Origin: Vreelandella arcis
GTDB taxonomy: Bacteria > Pseudomonadota > Gammaproteobacteria > Pseudomonadales > Halomonadaceae
Length of the DNA stretch: 64,000 nt
Assembly (NCBI RefSeq): GCF_900103865.1
Contig: NZ_FNII01000009.1
Coordinates: forward strand, 124,001-188,000
Direction: 5' to 3'
The notes under the pieces were generated by a model, which saw nothing but the letters and a program-made list of their open reading frames with translations, was not told the origin of the DNA and searched no databases. Shown piece by piece: positions 26,987-36,133 of the stretch. Position numbers and translations under genes: made by a program. Within the stretch, counting starts at the first letter, position 1, and every line of letters starts with the position of its first letter.

Positions 26987-27652
26987 TTAGCCAAGGGCCT
27001 GGCCGTTGCCACCGCGGATGACGCCGACGCCAACCCCTTCTATTTCTAACGGCTGGGTACGTAAGTCGATCTCAATAGGGGAAAAGTCAGGGTTTTCTGC
27101 CACCAGCGTGACGAGATGGCCCTGGCGTTTAAAACGCTTTACCGTGACTTCATCTTCCAGTCGGGCAACCACAATTTGGCCATCGCGAATGCGATCGGTA
27201 CGGTGAACCGCGAGTAGATCACCTTCAAGAATGCCGACGTTTTGCATAGAGAGTCCGCGCACGCGCAACAGGTAATCTGCTCTGGGAGTGAAGTAATCAG
27301 CGGGCAGCGGGCAATAGCGATCAATATGCTCGGCTGCGAGAATAGGGCTGCCCGCCGCTACTTCGCCAATAATCGGCAGGCCGGTAGCATGATCCGTCGT
27401 TGAGGGCGGTTGCGGGTCGAGTGCATCTTGGGGTTCTTGGTTGGGTAAGCGAATACCCCGTGACGTATTGCGGATAATGCGAATAACCCCTTTGCGTTCA
27501 AGTGCCCGCAAATGTTCTTCCGCGGCATTGGGCGAGCGAAATCCTAATGCCTTGGCAATTTCGGCCCGTGTGGGCGGATAGCCAAGCTCAGCCATGGTTT
27601 TGACAATAAAGTCGAACACATTCTGCTGACGAACAGTTAACGGCCGTGACAT
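26987..27652 (-). CDS. lexA: SOS repressor LexA
   Basis: Represses DNA-damage genes and self-cleaves with RecA. The 221 residues start [16 protein letters not shown] with GGAGG upstream. The winged helix (1-70) contains [25 protein letters not shown]. The cleavage site is Ala100-Gly101 in GEVAAGSP, with nucleophile Ser135 in RGLSMQ and Lys172 in VTVKRF. A longer than usual linker (about 72-92) joins the domains. It is divergent from psrA, as in Pseudomonas. The upstream region 27700-27750 has several TACTG/CAGTA half-sites but no perfect CTGT-N8-ACAG box. Confidence 0.97.
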   Translation of the reverse strand: MSRPLTVRQQNVFDFIVKTMAELGYPPTRAEIAKALGFRSPNAAEEHLRALERKGVIRIIRNTSRGIRLPNQEPQDALDPQPPSTTDHATGLPIIGEVAAGSPILAAEHIDRYCPLPADYFTPRADYLLRVRGLSMQNVGILEGDLLAVHRTDRIRDGQIVVARLEDEVTVKRFKRQGHLVTLVAENPDFSPIEIDLRTQPLEIEGVGVGVIRGGNGQALG

Positions 27653-27865
27653 ATCAGCCTCCAAAGTGAATAAGTGGGCAAGACAGCGTTTCTGTTTACC
27701 TATCAGTATGTGGTTAAGTATACAGTATGTTTCCCTGTCCAGTATATCCTTGACGATGGTTAGGTAACGCCTTGATGGATAAGGGGTGGCAGGCCACTAT
27801 TGCGAGCACCGATTATCGCTAGGTAAACGTTGAGAGGCCGTCATCGATAACGTAGTATCCTAAAT

Positions 27866-27876
27866 TGTTTAAAACA
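27866..27876. promoter_or_regulatory. Palindrome before psrA, possible operator
   Basis: TGTTT-A-AAACA is a perfect inverted repeat 21 bp upstream of the psrA start codon. TetR regulators often repress themselves through such a site. The half-sites are in the opposite order to the GAAAC...GTTTC consensus I recall for Pseudomonas PsrA, so the assignment is weak. Confidence 0.3.
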
Positions 27877-27897
27877 TCCGTTTTTATGGAGAGCAGC

Positions 27898-28575
27898 ATG
27901 GCTCAATCGGATACGGTGACGCGCATTCTGGACACGGCGGAAGTGCTTTTTGCTGAGCGCGGATTTGCCGAGACGTCCCTGCGTAATATCACCAGTAAGG
28001 CGCGTGTTAACCTGGCAGCGGTGAATTATCATTTTGGTTCCAAAAAAGCCCTCATCCAGGCGGTTTTTGCGCGTTACCTAGATCCGTTCTCACAACGGTT
28101 TCATAGTGCCCTGGACGATCTGGAAGCGCGTTATTCCGGTCGCGATATTCCGCTTGAAGTGCTGCTTGAAACCATGGCGACGACGGTGCTGGAGGTGCCA
28201 GCTGAGCGCAATAGCCTTAAGGTCTTTATGCGCTTGTTGGGGCTGGCGTATAGCCAGGCCCAGGGGCATTTGCGGCGTTATATTCAGCAGGAATACGGCG
28301 ATGTGTTTAGCCGTTTTACCGATCTGGTGCGCCGCGCAACCCCGGATTTGCCGGACGCCGAGCGTTTTTGGCGGCTACACTTTATGCTCGGCACCGTCAT
28401 TTTTACGCTCTCAGGCCTGGATGCGCTTCGCGATATTGCCGAAAAGGATTATCGCCAACAGGTTTCAGTGCGAGACTTAATTCGTCGACTCCGGCCGGTC
28501 GTGGTGGCGGCCATGAATGCACCGCTACCCGTTGAGTTGGATATGGAGCTCCGTGAAGACACCGCAACTGGCTAA
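27898..28575 (+). CDS. psrA: TetR-family regulator PsrA
   Basis: Fatty-acid-responsive regulator; in Pseudomonas PsrA binds long-chain fatty acids, controls fatty-acid oxidation genes and activates rpoS. The 225 residues start MAQSDTVTRILDTAEVLFAE with GGAGAG upstream. The helix-turn-helix block is TSLRNITSKARVNLAAVNYHFGSKKALI. The C-terminal domain shows FMRLLGLAYSQAQGHLRRYI and FWRLHFMLGTVIFTLSGLDALR, which closely resemble PsrA. The lexA-psrA-nagZ neighbourhood is the same as I recall in Pseudomonas, supporting orthology. The ligand is inferred. Confidence 0.88.
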   Translation: MAQSDTVTRILDTAEVLFAERGFAETSLRNITSKARVNLAAVNYHFGSKKALIQAVFARYLDPFSQRFHSALDDLEARYSGRDIPLEVLLETMATTVLEVPAERNSLKVFMRLLGLAYSQAQGHLRRYIQQEYGDVFSRFTDLVRRATPDLPDAERFWRLHFMLGTVIFTLSGLDALRDIAEKDYRQQVSVRDLIRRLRPVVVAAMNAPLPVELDMELREDTATG

Positions 28576-28576
28576 C

Positions 28577-29077
28577 ATGCCACCGCAACACGCGCTGTGG
28601 CTGGAAATTGATATTCAGGCGCAGCAATTGCGTGCTTGGAAAGACGATGATTGTCTCTATGCTTGCGAGATTTCTACCGGGCGTGCAGGCGCGGGAAATC
28701 AACAGGGCAGCGGGCAAACCCCTGTGGGGTGGCATTATATCCGCGCTGCTATTGGCCGTAACGCCCCTGAAAATGCAGTGTTCAAAGGCCGTCGCTGGAC
28801 AGGTGAAGTCTTTAATGCTGAATTGGCTGCAGCGTTTCCCGAGCGAGATTGGATTCTGACACGTATTTTATGGCTGTGTGGCCTGGAGCCTGGGGTCAAC
28901 CGAGGCGGGCAGGTGGATTCACAACGCCGCTATATTTACCTGCACGGCACGCCACCCGACCAGCCCATGGGAGAGCCTGCCTCGCATGGCTGCGTAAGGC
29001 TGCGCAACGCAGACCTTTTGTGGCTATTTGAACATGCGCTACCGGAAACGCCTGTCTGGCTTCACGACAGCCGTTGA
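28577..29077 (+). CDS. YkuD-domain protein, probable cytoplasmic L,D-carboxypeptidase
   Basis: The 166-residue protein is a single YkuD (L,D-transpeptidase-fold) domain. The catalytic motif is YLHGTPPDQPMGEP followed by SHGCVRLRN, with the nucleophilic cysteine and histidines intact. It has no signal peptide, membrane segment or LysM domain; the N-terminus goes straight into a beta strand. It lies between psrA and nagZ. Cytoplasmic YkuD enzymes of Vibrio (LdcV) and Acinetobacter (ElsL) trim the terminal D-Ala of recycled muropeptides, so I infer that role rather than cell-wall crosslinking. No clear ribosome site precedes the ATG; GTG 28553 behind GGAG is an alternative start that would add 8 residues without creating a signal peptide. 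Confidence 0.82.
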   Translation: MPPQHALWLEIDIQAQQLRAWKDDDCLYACEISTGRAGAGNQQGSGQTPVGWHYIRAAIGRNAPENAVFKGRRWTGEVFNAELAAAFPERDWILTRILWLCGLEPGVNRGGQVDSQRRYIYLHGTPPDQPMGEPASHGCVRLRNADLLWLFEHALPETPVWLHDSR

Positions 29078-29135
29078 TCGTTGGACTCCCGCTAATGTTC
29101 GACTAGAATTAGCGCCTTTTTTTGGATACCCCCTT

Positions 29136-30161
29136 ATGACACATCCATTGGGCTCGGTCATGCTGGACCTGGAAGGGACGACGTTGACCCCTAAAGAACG
29201 GCTGTTGCTGAAAGAACAAGCGGTCGGTGGCGTGATTCTCTTTGCCCGTAACGTTGACGATGCCCACCAAGTACGCCGGCTGTGTGGTGAGGTGCGTAAG
29301 CAACGCCCGGATATACTGCTGGCCGTCGATCAAGAGGGCGGGCGTGTCCAACGGATCAAGCAGGGATTAACCCGTTTGCCACCCATGGCGCGCTTGGGCC
29401 ACTACTATCAGCAGGATCGCAGGGCGAGTTTAGCGCTTGCCCAGGATGCGGGCTGGCTATTGGGAATGGAGATGGCAGCCTGCGGTTTGGATATCAGCTT
29501 TGCACCGGTGCTCGATATCGACAGCGGGCAGTCCAGCGTGATTGGCGATCGTAGTTTTGGAGCTGAGCCAACCCAAGTAAGCGAGTTGGGGGGTGCGTTT
29601 GTCGCCGGGTTGCATGAAGCCGGTATGGCGGCAATCGGCAAGCATTTCCCCGGCCATGGCGGCGTCGCGGCAGACTCGCATCTTGCACTGCCGATTGATG
29701 ATCGTCCCTTTGAATCCTTGAAACAACATGATCTTGTGCCGTTTAGCGCTTTGGCTAAGCAGCTTGATGGCGTGATGCCGGCGCATATTGTTTACTCTGG
29801 CTTTGACCGTCGTCCGGCGGGATTTTCACCTAGCTGGTTGGGCATGCTGCGTCAGTCGCTAGGCTTTAAAGGCTGCATTTTCTCGGATGATTTGAGCATG
29901 GCGGGCGCCCATGAAGCCGGAGGGCCGCGCGAGCGTGCGGCCGCCGCTTTGGCGGCAGGTTGCGACATGCTATTGGTATGCAACGATCGTGAGGCGGCCC
30001 TTGAGGTGGTTGCTGCTAACCCCGAACAACGCTCTGTACGCCCGGGAAAGTTACGCTACAAGCGCGCCCGGCCTGATTTAGAGGCGTTGCCTGCGCTGAA
30101 TCGCTGGCGGCGCACACATGCCCGACTTGAGGCCATGGCCGGCGTGCCCTCCAGTGATTAA
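29136..30161 (+). CDS. nagZ: Beta-N-acetylglucosaminidase NagZ
   Basis: Cytoplasmic glycoside hydrolase family 3 enzyme that removes GlcNAc from anhydro-muropeptides during peptidoglycan recycling; its product can signal AmpC induction. The 341 residues start MTHPLGSVMLDLEGTTL and contain VDQEGGRVQRI, IGKHFPGHGGVAADSH (Lys-His and Asp-His dyad) and IFSDDLSMAGA with the nucleophilic Asp. The longer open frame to 29028 overlaps the YkuD gene and is not homologous. Next to a YkuD peptidase it forms a recycling pair. Confidence 0.94.
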   Translation: MTHPLGSVMLDLEGTTLTPKERLLLKEQAVGGVILFARNVDDAHQVRRLCGEVRKQRPDILLAVDQEGGRVQRIKQGLTRLPPMARLGHYYQQDRRASLALAQDAGWLLGMEMAACGLDISFAPVLDIDSGQSSVIGDRSFGAEPTQVSELGGAFVAGLHEAGMAAIGKHFPGHGGVAADSHLALPIDDRPFESLKQHDLVPFSALAKQLDGVMPAHIVYSGFDRRPAGFSPSWLGMLRQSLGFKGCIFSDDLSMAGAHEAGGPRERAAAALAAGCDMLLVCNDREAALEVVAANPEQRSVRPGKLRYKRARPDLEALPALNRWRRTHARLEAMAGVPSSD

Positions 30162-30195
30162 GCACCGCATTTAACAGTTAGTTTGGAGTTAGTTA

Positions 30196-30774
30196 ATGGC
30201 AAAGCTAGATAAAGAGGCGCTCGCGTCACTCGACTCAATGCGCGAGCTCATGGAGAACGCCGATTGCTTGATTTCACAGCAGCAGGTCGAGCAGGCGTTG
30301 GATCGCATGGCCGAGCAGATCAGCGAGGATCTAGGTGACAAGTTGCCGGTCTTTTACTGCGTCATGAATGGGGGGCTGATCACCACAGGTCATCTACTCA
30401 CCCGGTTGGGGTTCCCGCTGGAAGTTGATTATCTGCATGCCACGCGCTATCGCAATGAGCTTCGCGGCGGTGAACTTTTCTGGCGAGTGTCGCCGGAGAT
30501 CCCTATGGCCGGTCGGCACGTGGTTATCGTCGATGACATACTCGATGAAGGGACGACGTTGGCCGCGATTTTGAATTATTGTAAACAGGCTCAAGCGGCG
30601 AGTGTTACCACCGCTGTGCTAGTCGACAAGCGACACGATCGCAAAGCCGTTCCAGGTCTAGCCGCCGATTATTGTGGGTTGGAAGTGGCTGACCGCTATG
30701 TGTTTGGCTTTGGAATGGACTACAAAGGTTACTGGCGCAATGCCCCCGGCATTTTTGCACCCAAGGGCATGTAA
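30196..30774 (+). CDS. hpt: Hypoxanthine-guanine phosphoribosyltransferase
   Basis: Converts hypoxanthine or guanine to IMP or GMP. The 192 residues include FYCVMNGGLITTGHLL, VDYLHATRYRNE, the PRPP loop VVIVDDILDEGTTL, and the C-terminal VADRYVFGFGMDYKGYWRN that stacks on the base. It differs clearly from the short Gpt at 19138-19617. It follows nagZ by 34 nt with GGAG upstream of the ATG, probably in the same transcript. It could be specific for hypoxanthine; the sequence does not decide. Confidence 0.9.
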   Translation: MAKLDKEALASLDSMRELMENADCLISQQQVEQALDRMAEQISEDLGDKLPVFYCVMNGGLITTGHLLTRLGFPLEVDYLHATRYRNELRGGELFWRVSPEIPMAGRHVVIVDDILDEGTTLAAILNYCKQAQAASVTTAVLVDKRHDRKAVPGLAADYCGLEVADRYVFGFGMDYKGYWRNAPGIFAPKGM

Positions 30775-30793
30775 GGTTTCTACGCGGAAGAGA

Positions 30794-31627
30794 TTAACGA
30801 GGTGAAAAACGCCGTGCCAAGCCTGTCTCGGCAATCATACGCGTTGATATCTCTTCAACCGAGAAGCGCGTGGCGTCGATATACGGCACATGCAGACGCC
30901 GATATAGCGCTTCCGCCTGCTCAATTTCCTGCATGCATTGGTCCATTGAACTATAGCGACTGTTGGGCCGACGTTCATTGCGGATCGCAGCCAGGCGCCG
31001 CGCGTCGATCGTCAGTCCAAATAACTTGTGTCGGTGAGGCGCAAGGGCTTTGGGCAGTTTAAGCATGCCGTCCTCATCCAAATCGTCTTCCGTCAGCGGA
31101 TAATTGGCAGCCCGAATACCAAATTGCAGGGCTAGATAAAGCGAGGTGGGCGTTTTGCCGCAGCGTGAAACCCCTACCAGAATGACATCGGCTTTGTCAT
31201 ATTGATGGGTGCGCGCACCGTCGTCATTATCCAGCGCAAAATGCACGGAGTGAATGCGATCCATGTAGACGTCGTCGCTGCCAATCGAATGCGTGCGCCC
31301 TACGCTGTAGGAAGAGTGAGTCGCCAATTCTTGCTCTAGCGGCTCTAAAAAGGTTGAGAAAATATCCACCTTAAAGCCCGACGCCTGACGAATCACGTCG
31401 CGGATTTGCTGATCGACAATAGTGTCGATAATAATCGGCCGTTGGCCATCGCGTACTGCGGTGGCATCGATGATGGCGGCCAGGTTTTGGGCTTTCTCCA
31501 GGCTGTCGATATAGGGCTTGGTTTGCATGTTGATATCGACATCGCTGAACTGAGCCAGAAGGCTTCGACCTAAGCTCTCAGCGGTAATGCCTGTCCCATC
31601 CGAAATAAAAAAAGCCGTGCGCTGCAT
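30794..31627 (-). CDS. ppsR: PEP synthase regulatory kinase/pyrophosphorylase
   Basis: DUF299 protein that switches PEP synthase off by ADP-dependent phosphorylation and on by phosphate-dependent removal. The 277 residues start [19 protein letters not shown], with GGGAG upstream. The P-loop [16 protein letters not shown] and the block YPLTEDDL are present, and the ending IEEIS-type helix [14 protein letters not shown] is typical. It is divergent from ppsA, the expected pairing of regulator and target. Confidence 0.94.
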   Translation of the reverse strand: MQRTAFFISDGTGITAESLGRSLLAQFSDVDINMQTKPYIDSLEKAQNLAAIIDATAVRDGQRPIIIDTIVDQQIRDVIRQASGFKVDIFSTFLEPLEQELATHSSYSVGRTHSIGSDDVYMDRIHSVHFALDNDDGARTHQYDKADVILVGVSRCGKTPTSLYLALQFGIRAANYPLTEDDLDEDGMLKLPKALAPHRHKLFGLTIDARRLAAIRNERRPNSRYSSMDQCMQEIEQAEALYRRLHVPYIDATRFSVEEISTRMIAETGLARRFSPR

Positions 31628-31854
31628 GGTATTCGCTCCCCGTAACGTTGCGCTTATTGTGTGCTGCGATGGCGTTCGGCACAACTGCGCTTAAACCGCG
31701 ACTACAGCAAACCTCAAAAAATGCCGTCTGTTGTAAAAATCCTCCACTCTCTTCGCTATTAGACCAATGGCGAATACAGTGGGGCGGTGCTAGGGTGAGC
31801 GCAATCATCTTCAGCGGTTGACACAATCGCTGGCCTATTAAGCGAGGGGGTTGC

Positions 31855-34230
31855 GTGAACGATTACATTCTATGGTTCGATCAACTGGGCATGGCCGACG
31901 TCGAACGTGTGGGTGGTAAAAACGCCTCGCTTGGCGAAATGATCTCAAACTTATCCGGGGCCGGGGTAACGGTGCCCGGCGGGTTTGCTACCACAGCCCA
32001 TGCCTACCGCGAATTTCTTGCTCATGAAGGTCTCAATGAGCGTATCAATAAGACGCTCGCACGGCTGGACGTTGACGATGTCAAGGCGCTTGCCGAGGCT
32101 GGAAAAATGATTCGCCAGTGGGTGATCGATACGCCGTTACCCCCGGCGTTTGAAAGCGAACTACGCACTGCCTATGAAGCGCTTCAGCAGCGCCACCCCG
32201 CATTAAAGGTGGCGGTTCGCAGTTCGGCCACTGCCGAAGATTTGCCCGATGCCTCCTTCGCAGGCCAGCAGGAAACCTTTTTGAATATCGAAGGGTTCGA
32301 CAACATTAAGCGGGCTGTACACGAAGTATTCGCGTCTCTGTTTAACGATCGAGCGATCTCTTACCGTGTTCATCGGGGCTACGCTCATGAGAATGTCGCG
32401 CTATCCGCCGGCGTGCAAAAAATGGTGCGTTCGGAAACCGGTGCCTCCGGGGTGATGTTCACGCTGGATACCGAATCAGGCTTCCGCGACGTCGTGTTTG
32501 TGACCGCTTCCTGGGGGTTGGGCGAAACCGTGGTGCAAGGCGCCGTTAACCCGGATGAATTCTATGTGCATAAATCCACCTTGGCGGCGGGGCGCCCGGC
32601 CGTGTTGCGGCGTAACCTGGGATCAAAACTGATTAAAATGATCTATGGCGAAGATGCCAGCGCCGGCAAGTCGGTTGAGACCATCGACGTGCCGCTGCAA
32701 GATCGCGGCCGTTTCTGCATTAACGATCAGCAGGTGATGGCACTGGCACGCCAAGCCGTGACGATTGAGCAGCATTACCAACGCCCTATGGATATTGAAT
32801 GGGCGTTGGATGGCGACGATGGTGAGCTTTACATTGTGCAGGCGCGGCCAGAAACCGTTGTATCTCAGCAGGAAGGCGGCAAGTTAGAGCGTTTTCAACT
32901 GCGCGAGAAAGGCCGCACCTTGGTCACGGGTCGCGCCATCGGACAGCGTATTGGTCGTGGTACCGCCAAAATTGTCATGAGCCCTGACGACATGGACAAG
33001 ATTCATGACGGCGATGTGCTGGTGACGGACATGACCGATCCCGACTGGGAGCCGATCATGAAGCGCGCCTCGGCGATTGTTACCAACCGTGGCGGTCGAA
33101 CCTGCCATGCGGCCATCATTGCGCGTGAGCTGGGTATCCCGGCGGTGGTGGGCTGTGCTGATGCCACCACGCGTTTATACGAAGGCAGCGACGTTACCGT
33201 CTCCTGTGCTGAAGGCGATACCGGACATGTCTATGAAGGGCTACTGGCCTTTGACTGCAAAGTCACCAACGTCGACACCATGCCGGAGATCCCTTTCAAA
33301 ATTATGATGAACGTGGGCAATCCCGACCGTGCCTTCGGGTTTGCCAGCCTTCCCCATGCCGGGGTAGGGCTTGCGCGCTTGGAGTTCATCATCAACCGCA
33401 TGATTGGTGTCCACCCCAAGGCTTTGTTGGAGTACGACACCTTGCCGACCGACCTGCAGCAGGTGATCGATATGCGCACCGCTGGCTATGCGGATCCGGT
33501 CAGCTTTTACGTCGATAAACTCGTCGAGGGGATTTCGACGCTGGCGGCTGCCTATTACCCTCAGCGCGTTATCGTGCGGCTTTCCGACTTCAAGTCCAAC
33601 GAGTACGAAAACCTGATTGGCGGCAAGCTTTACGAGCCCGGCGAAGAGAACCCCATGCTTGGGTTCCGGGGGGCCTCGCGCTATGTCTCAGAGGCATTCC
33701 GTCCTTGTTTTGAACTGGAGTGCCGGGCGCTGAAACGTGTGCGTGAAGAAATGGGGCTCGATAACATCGAGATTATGGTGCCCTTTGTGCGTACCACTGA
33801 GGAAGCTCGCGAAGTGGTTGAACTTCTAGGAGCAAACGGGCTCAAGCGTGGTGACAATGGCCTGAAGGTCATCATGATGTGCGAGCTGCCCGCCAACGCA
33901 CTACTCGCCGACGAGTTTCTTGAGCACTTCGATGGTTTCTCCATCGGTTCCAATGACCTGACTCAGTTAACCCTGGGGCTGGATCGTGATTCGGGCATTG
34001 TGGCGCATTTGTTTGACGAGCGTAACGAGGCGGTCAAGAAACTCCTCTCGATGGCCATTAAAGCCTGCAAGGATCAGGGCAAGTACGTAGGTATATGCGG
34101 TCAGGGGCCATCGGATCATCCCGACTTGGCGAAGTGGCTGATGGAGCAGGGTATCGATTCGGTATCGCTTAATCCGGATGCGGTGCTTGAAACCTGGCTT
34201 ATGCTGGCAGGCGAAACAGTCGCGGAATAA
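31855..34230 (+). CDS. ppsA: Phosphoenolpyruvate synthase
   Basis: Makes PEP from pyruvate and ATP (products AMP and phosphate) for gluconeogenesis. The 791 residues start at GTG 31855 behind GAGGGG. N-terminal ATP-grasp domain: [34 protein letters not shown]. Swivelling domain: [23 protein letters not shown] with the phospho-His, next to the Thr in the same loop that PpsR modifies. C-terminal PEP-binding barrel: [20 protein letters not shown] and [17 protein letters not shown]. Full length, divergent from ppsR, closed by a terminator. Confidence 0.97.
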   Translation: MNDYILWFDQLGMADVERVGGKNASLGEMISNLSGAGVTVPGGFATTAHAYREFLAHEGLNERINKTLARLDVDDVKALAEAGKMIRQWVIDTPLPPAFESELRTAYEALQQRHPALKVAVRSSATAEDLPDASFAGQQETFLNIEGFDNIKRAVHEVFASLFNDRAISYRVHRGYAHENVALSAGVQKMVRSETGASGVMFTLDTESGFRDVVFVTASWGLGETVVQGAVNPDEFYVHKSTLAAGRPAVLRRNLGSKLIKMIYGEDASAGKSVETIDVPLQDRGRFCINDQQVMALARQAVTIEQHYQRPMDIEWALDGDDGELYIVQARPETVVSQQEGGKLERFQLREKGRTLVTGRAIGQRIGRGTAKIVMSPDDMDKIHDGDVLVTDMTDPDWEPIMKRASAIVTNRGGRTCHAAIIARELGIPAVVGCADATTRLYEGSDVTVSCAEGDTGHVYEGLLAFDCKVTNVDTMPEIPFKIMMNVGNPDRAFGFASLPHAGVGLARLEFIINRMIGVHPKALLEYDTLPTDLQQVIDMRTAGYADPVSFYVDKLVEGISTLAAAYYPQRVIVRLSDFKSNEYENLIGGKLYEPGEENPMLGFRGASRYVSEAFRPCFELECRALKRVREEMGLDNIEIMVPFVRTTEEAREVVELLGANGLKRGDNGLKVIMMCELPANALLADEFLEHFDGFSIGSNDLTQLTLGLDRDSGIVAHLFDERNEAVKKLLSMAIKACKDQGKYVGICGQGPSDHPDLAKWLMEQGIDSVSLNPDAVLETWLMLAGETVAE

Positions 34231-34250
34231 GCACTAGCTGACGAGTGATT

Positions 34251-34286
34251 GAGCGCCTGGCCCATTGTGCTGGGCGCTCGGTTTTT
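34251..34286 (+). terminator. Intrinsic terminator after ppsA
   Basis: GAGCGCC (34251-34257) pairs with GGCGCTC (34273-34279), followed by G and a run of five T. Confidence 0.82.
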
Positions 34287-34341
34287 ATAGGCTAGCGACC
34301 TCACGCGGTTGGTCTGAACGGAATTTGCGGAGTAGGTCGTG

Positions 34342-36132
34342 ATGCCCTCGAAAAAAGTTACCTGGTTACTACCCAGCCTGTTGGTGGTGCCTTTTTACGT
34401 TTGGGGCTTCGACTACCAAACGCCCTCCATCTCACCGGAAGTTAATTCCGGCTATGAAGAAAAGCCTGGCTGGTCGGCCGACGATTTTGCGGTGGCCGCC
34501 GCCAACCCCCTTGCCGCCGATGCGGGCTACCAAGTCCTGAAAGCGGGCGGTAACGCGATTGACGCGGCCATTGCGGTTCAGATGGTGCTCGGCTTAGTTG
34601 AGCCGCAATCGAGTGGTCTCGGCGGCGGCGCGTTTTTGCTGTATTTCGATGGTAGCGACGTGCGAGCCTATGACGGGCGCGAGACCGCACCCAAGGCTGT
34701 TGATGCTGAGTTGTTCCTGGAAGATGGCGAGCCGCTAGAGTTTATGGAAGCCGTGGCCAGTGGCCGCTCCGTTGGTGTGCCTGGCACCGTTAGGCTTTTG
34801 GAGAAGGCGCACATGGCCCACGGTCGCTTGCCCTGGGAAGCGTTGTTTCGCCCGGCGATTACCCTGGCCGAAGACGGGTTTGAAGTAAGCCAGCGGCTAC
34901 ACTCGAGCCTGGCCAATGATCAGGCGTTGCGCGATAACCCGCTAGCACGCGCCTTTTATTACGACGCAGAAGGCCAGCCTGTCGAGGTGGGAGAGACCCT
35001 TAAAAACCCAGCGTTGGCGGCGGTTTTAAAACGTATCGCCGAAGAGGGGAGTCGCGCGTTTTATCAGGGCGATATTGCCCAAGACATAGTCAACAGCGTT
35101 CGCCAGCATCCTGAGCGCCCAGGTGAGCTGGCGCTTGATGACCTTGAAACCTACGAAGCCATTGCCCGTGAGCCAATCTGTACCCCTTGGCAGCAGTGGG
35201 AGGTGTGTGGTTTCCCCCCACCTTCATCCGGCCATCTTACAATCATGCAGATTTTGGGCATGCTCGATCAACAGCCCCTGCTCGAAGCCCCATTGGATGA
35301 CGGCGTCACCAGTAGCGGTTGGTTGCACCAGTTTTTAGAAGCGTCGAGGTTAGCCTTCGCTGACCGCAATTACTATATTGCGGATCCTGATTATGTCGAG
35401 GCTCCCGGGGGTGACTGGACGACGATGTTAGCCCCTTCTTATCTCGCCAAACGCAGCGCATTGATTGGCAAACAGAGCCTGGGAAGCGATGTGGAGCATG
35501 GTGAACCTGGTGCTATTGAAACCAGTTGGGTGGCGCAGCCAACGCAGCCAGAATACGGTACCAGCCATATCAGCATTGTGGATGCCGAAGGACATTCGGT
35601 TGCGATGACCACGTCCATCGAGCAGGCGTTTGGCTCGCGCATCATGGTTGATGGCGGCACAGATCTCCCCGGTGGCTTTTTGCTTAATAACCAACTGACG
35701 GATTTTGCCTTTGAACCCGAGCAGAACGGTGACCCCGTAGCCAATCGCGTGGAACCCGGCAAGCGACCACGTTCAAGTATGAGCCCCACGCTGATTTTCG
35801 ATCAAGAAAGTGGTGAGCTGGTAGGCAGCCTCGGCTCTCCGGGTGGCGCGGCGATTATTCATTACACCGCACGCACGCTGATGGCGCTTCGCGATTGGGG
35901 CATGAACGCACAAACGGCCTTGAACCTTCCCCACGCGGTTACGCTCGGCGATGAGGTGTGGTTGGAAGAAGGGCGTTTTCCAGACGCCGCCCTCGATGAT
36001 TTGCGCGAGCGAGGGCACAACGTCAGTGAGCGTGAGCTAACCAGCGGCCTGCAAGCCATTATGCGCCTGGAGGATGGTTCGTTGTTTGGCGGCGCCGACC
36101 CGCGCCGGGAAGGTGTGGTGATGGGCGATTAA
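34342..36132 (+). CDS. ggt: Gamma-glutamyltransferase
   Basis: Periplasmic enzyme that cleaves or transfers the gamma-glutamyl group of glutathione. The 596-residue precursor has an N-terminal hydrophobic signal or anchor (about residues 7-23). The large-subunit core is SGLGGGAFLLYFDG. The autoprocessing site lies at YGTSHISIVDAEGHSVAMTT, where the Thr becomes the new N-terminus and nucleophile of the small subunit. GSPGGAAIIHYTARTL is the oxyanion region. GTG 34339 and ATG 34342 are adjacent; GGAG at 34329-34332 fits either. It is convergent with the next gene, 1 nt between stops. Confidence 0.94.
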   Translation: MPSKKVTWLLPSLLVVPFYVWGFDYQTPSISPEVNSGYEEKPGWSADDFAVAAANPLAADAGYQVLKAGGNAIDAAIAVQMVLGLVEPQSSGLGGGAFLLYFDGSDVRAYDGRETAPKAVDAELFLEDGEPLEFMEAVASGRSVGVPGTVRLLEKAHMAHGRLPWEALFRPAITLAEDGFEVSQRLHSSLANDQALRDNPLARAFYYDAEGQPVEVGETLKNPALAAVLKRIAEEGSRAFYQGDIAQDIVNSVRQHPERPGELALDDLETYEAIAREPICTPWQQWEVCGFPPPSSGHLTIMQILGMLDQQPLLEAPLDDGVTSSGWLHQFLEASRLAFADRNYYIADPDYVEAPGGDWTTMLAPSYLAKRSALIGKQSLGSDVEHGEPGAIETSWVAQPTQPEYGTSHISIVDAEGHSVAMTTSIEQAFGSRIMVDGGTDLPGGFLLNNQLTDFAFEPEQNGDPVANRVEPGKRPRSSMSPTLIFDQESGELVGSLGSPGGAAIIHYTARTLMALRDWGMNAQTALNLPHAVTLGDEVWLEEGRFPDAALDDLRERGHNVSERELTSGLQAIMRLEDGSLFGGADPRREGVVMGD

Positions 36133-36133
36133 G

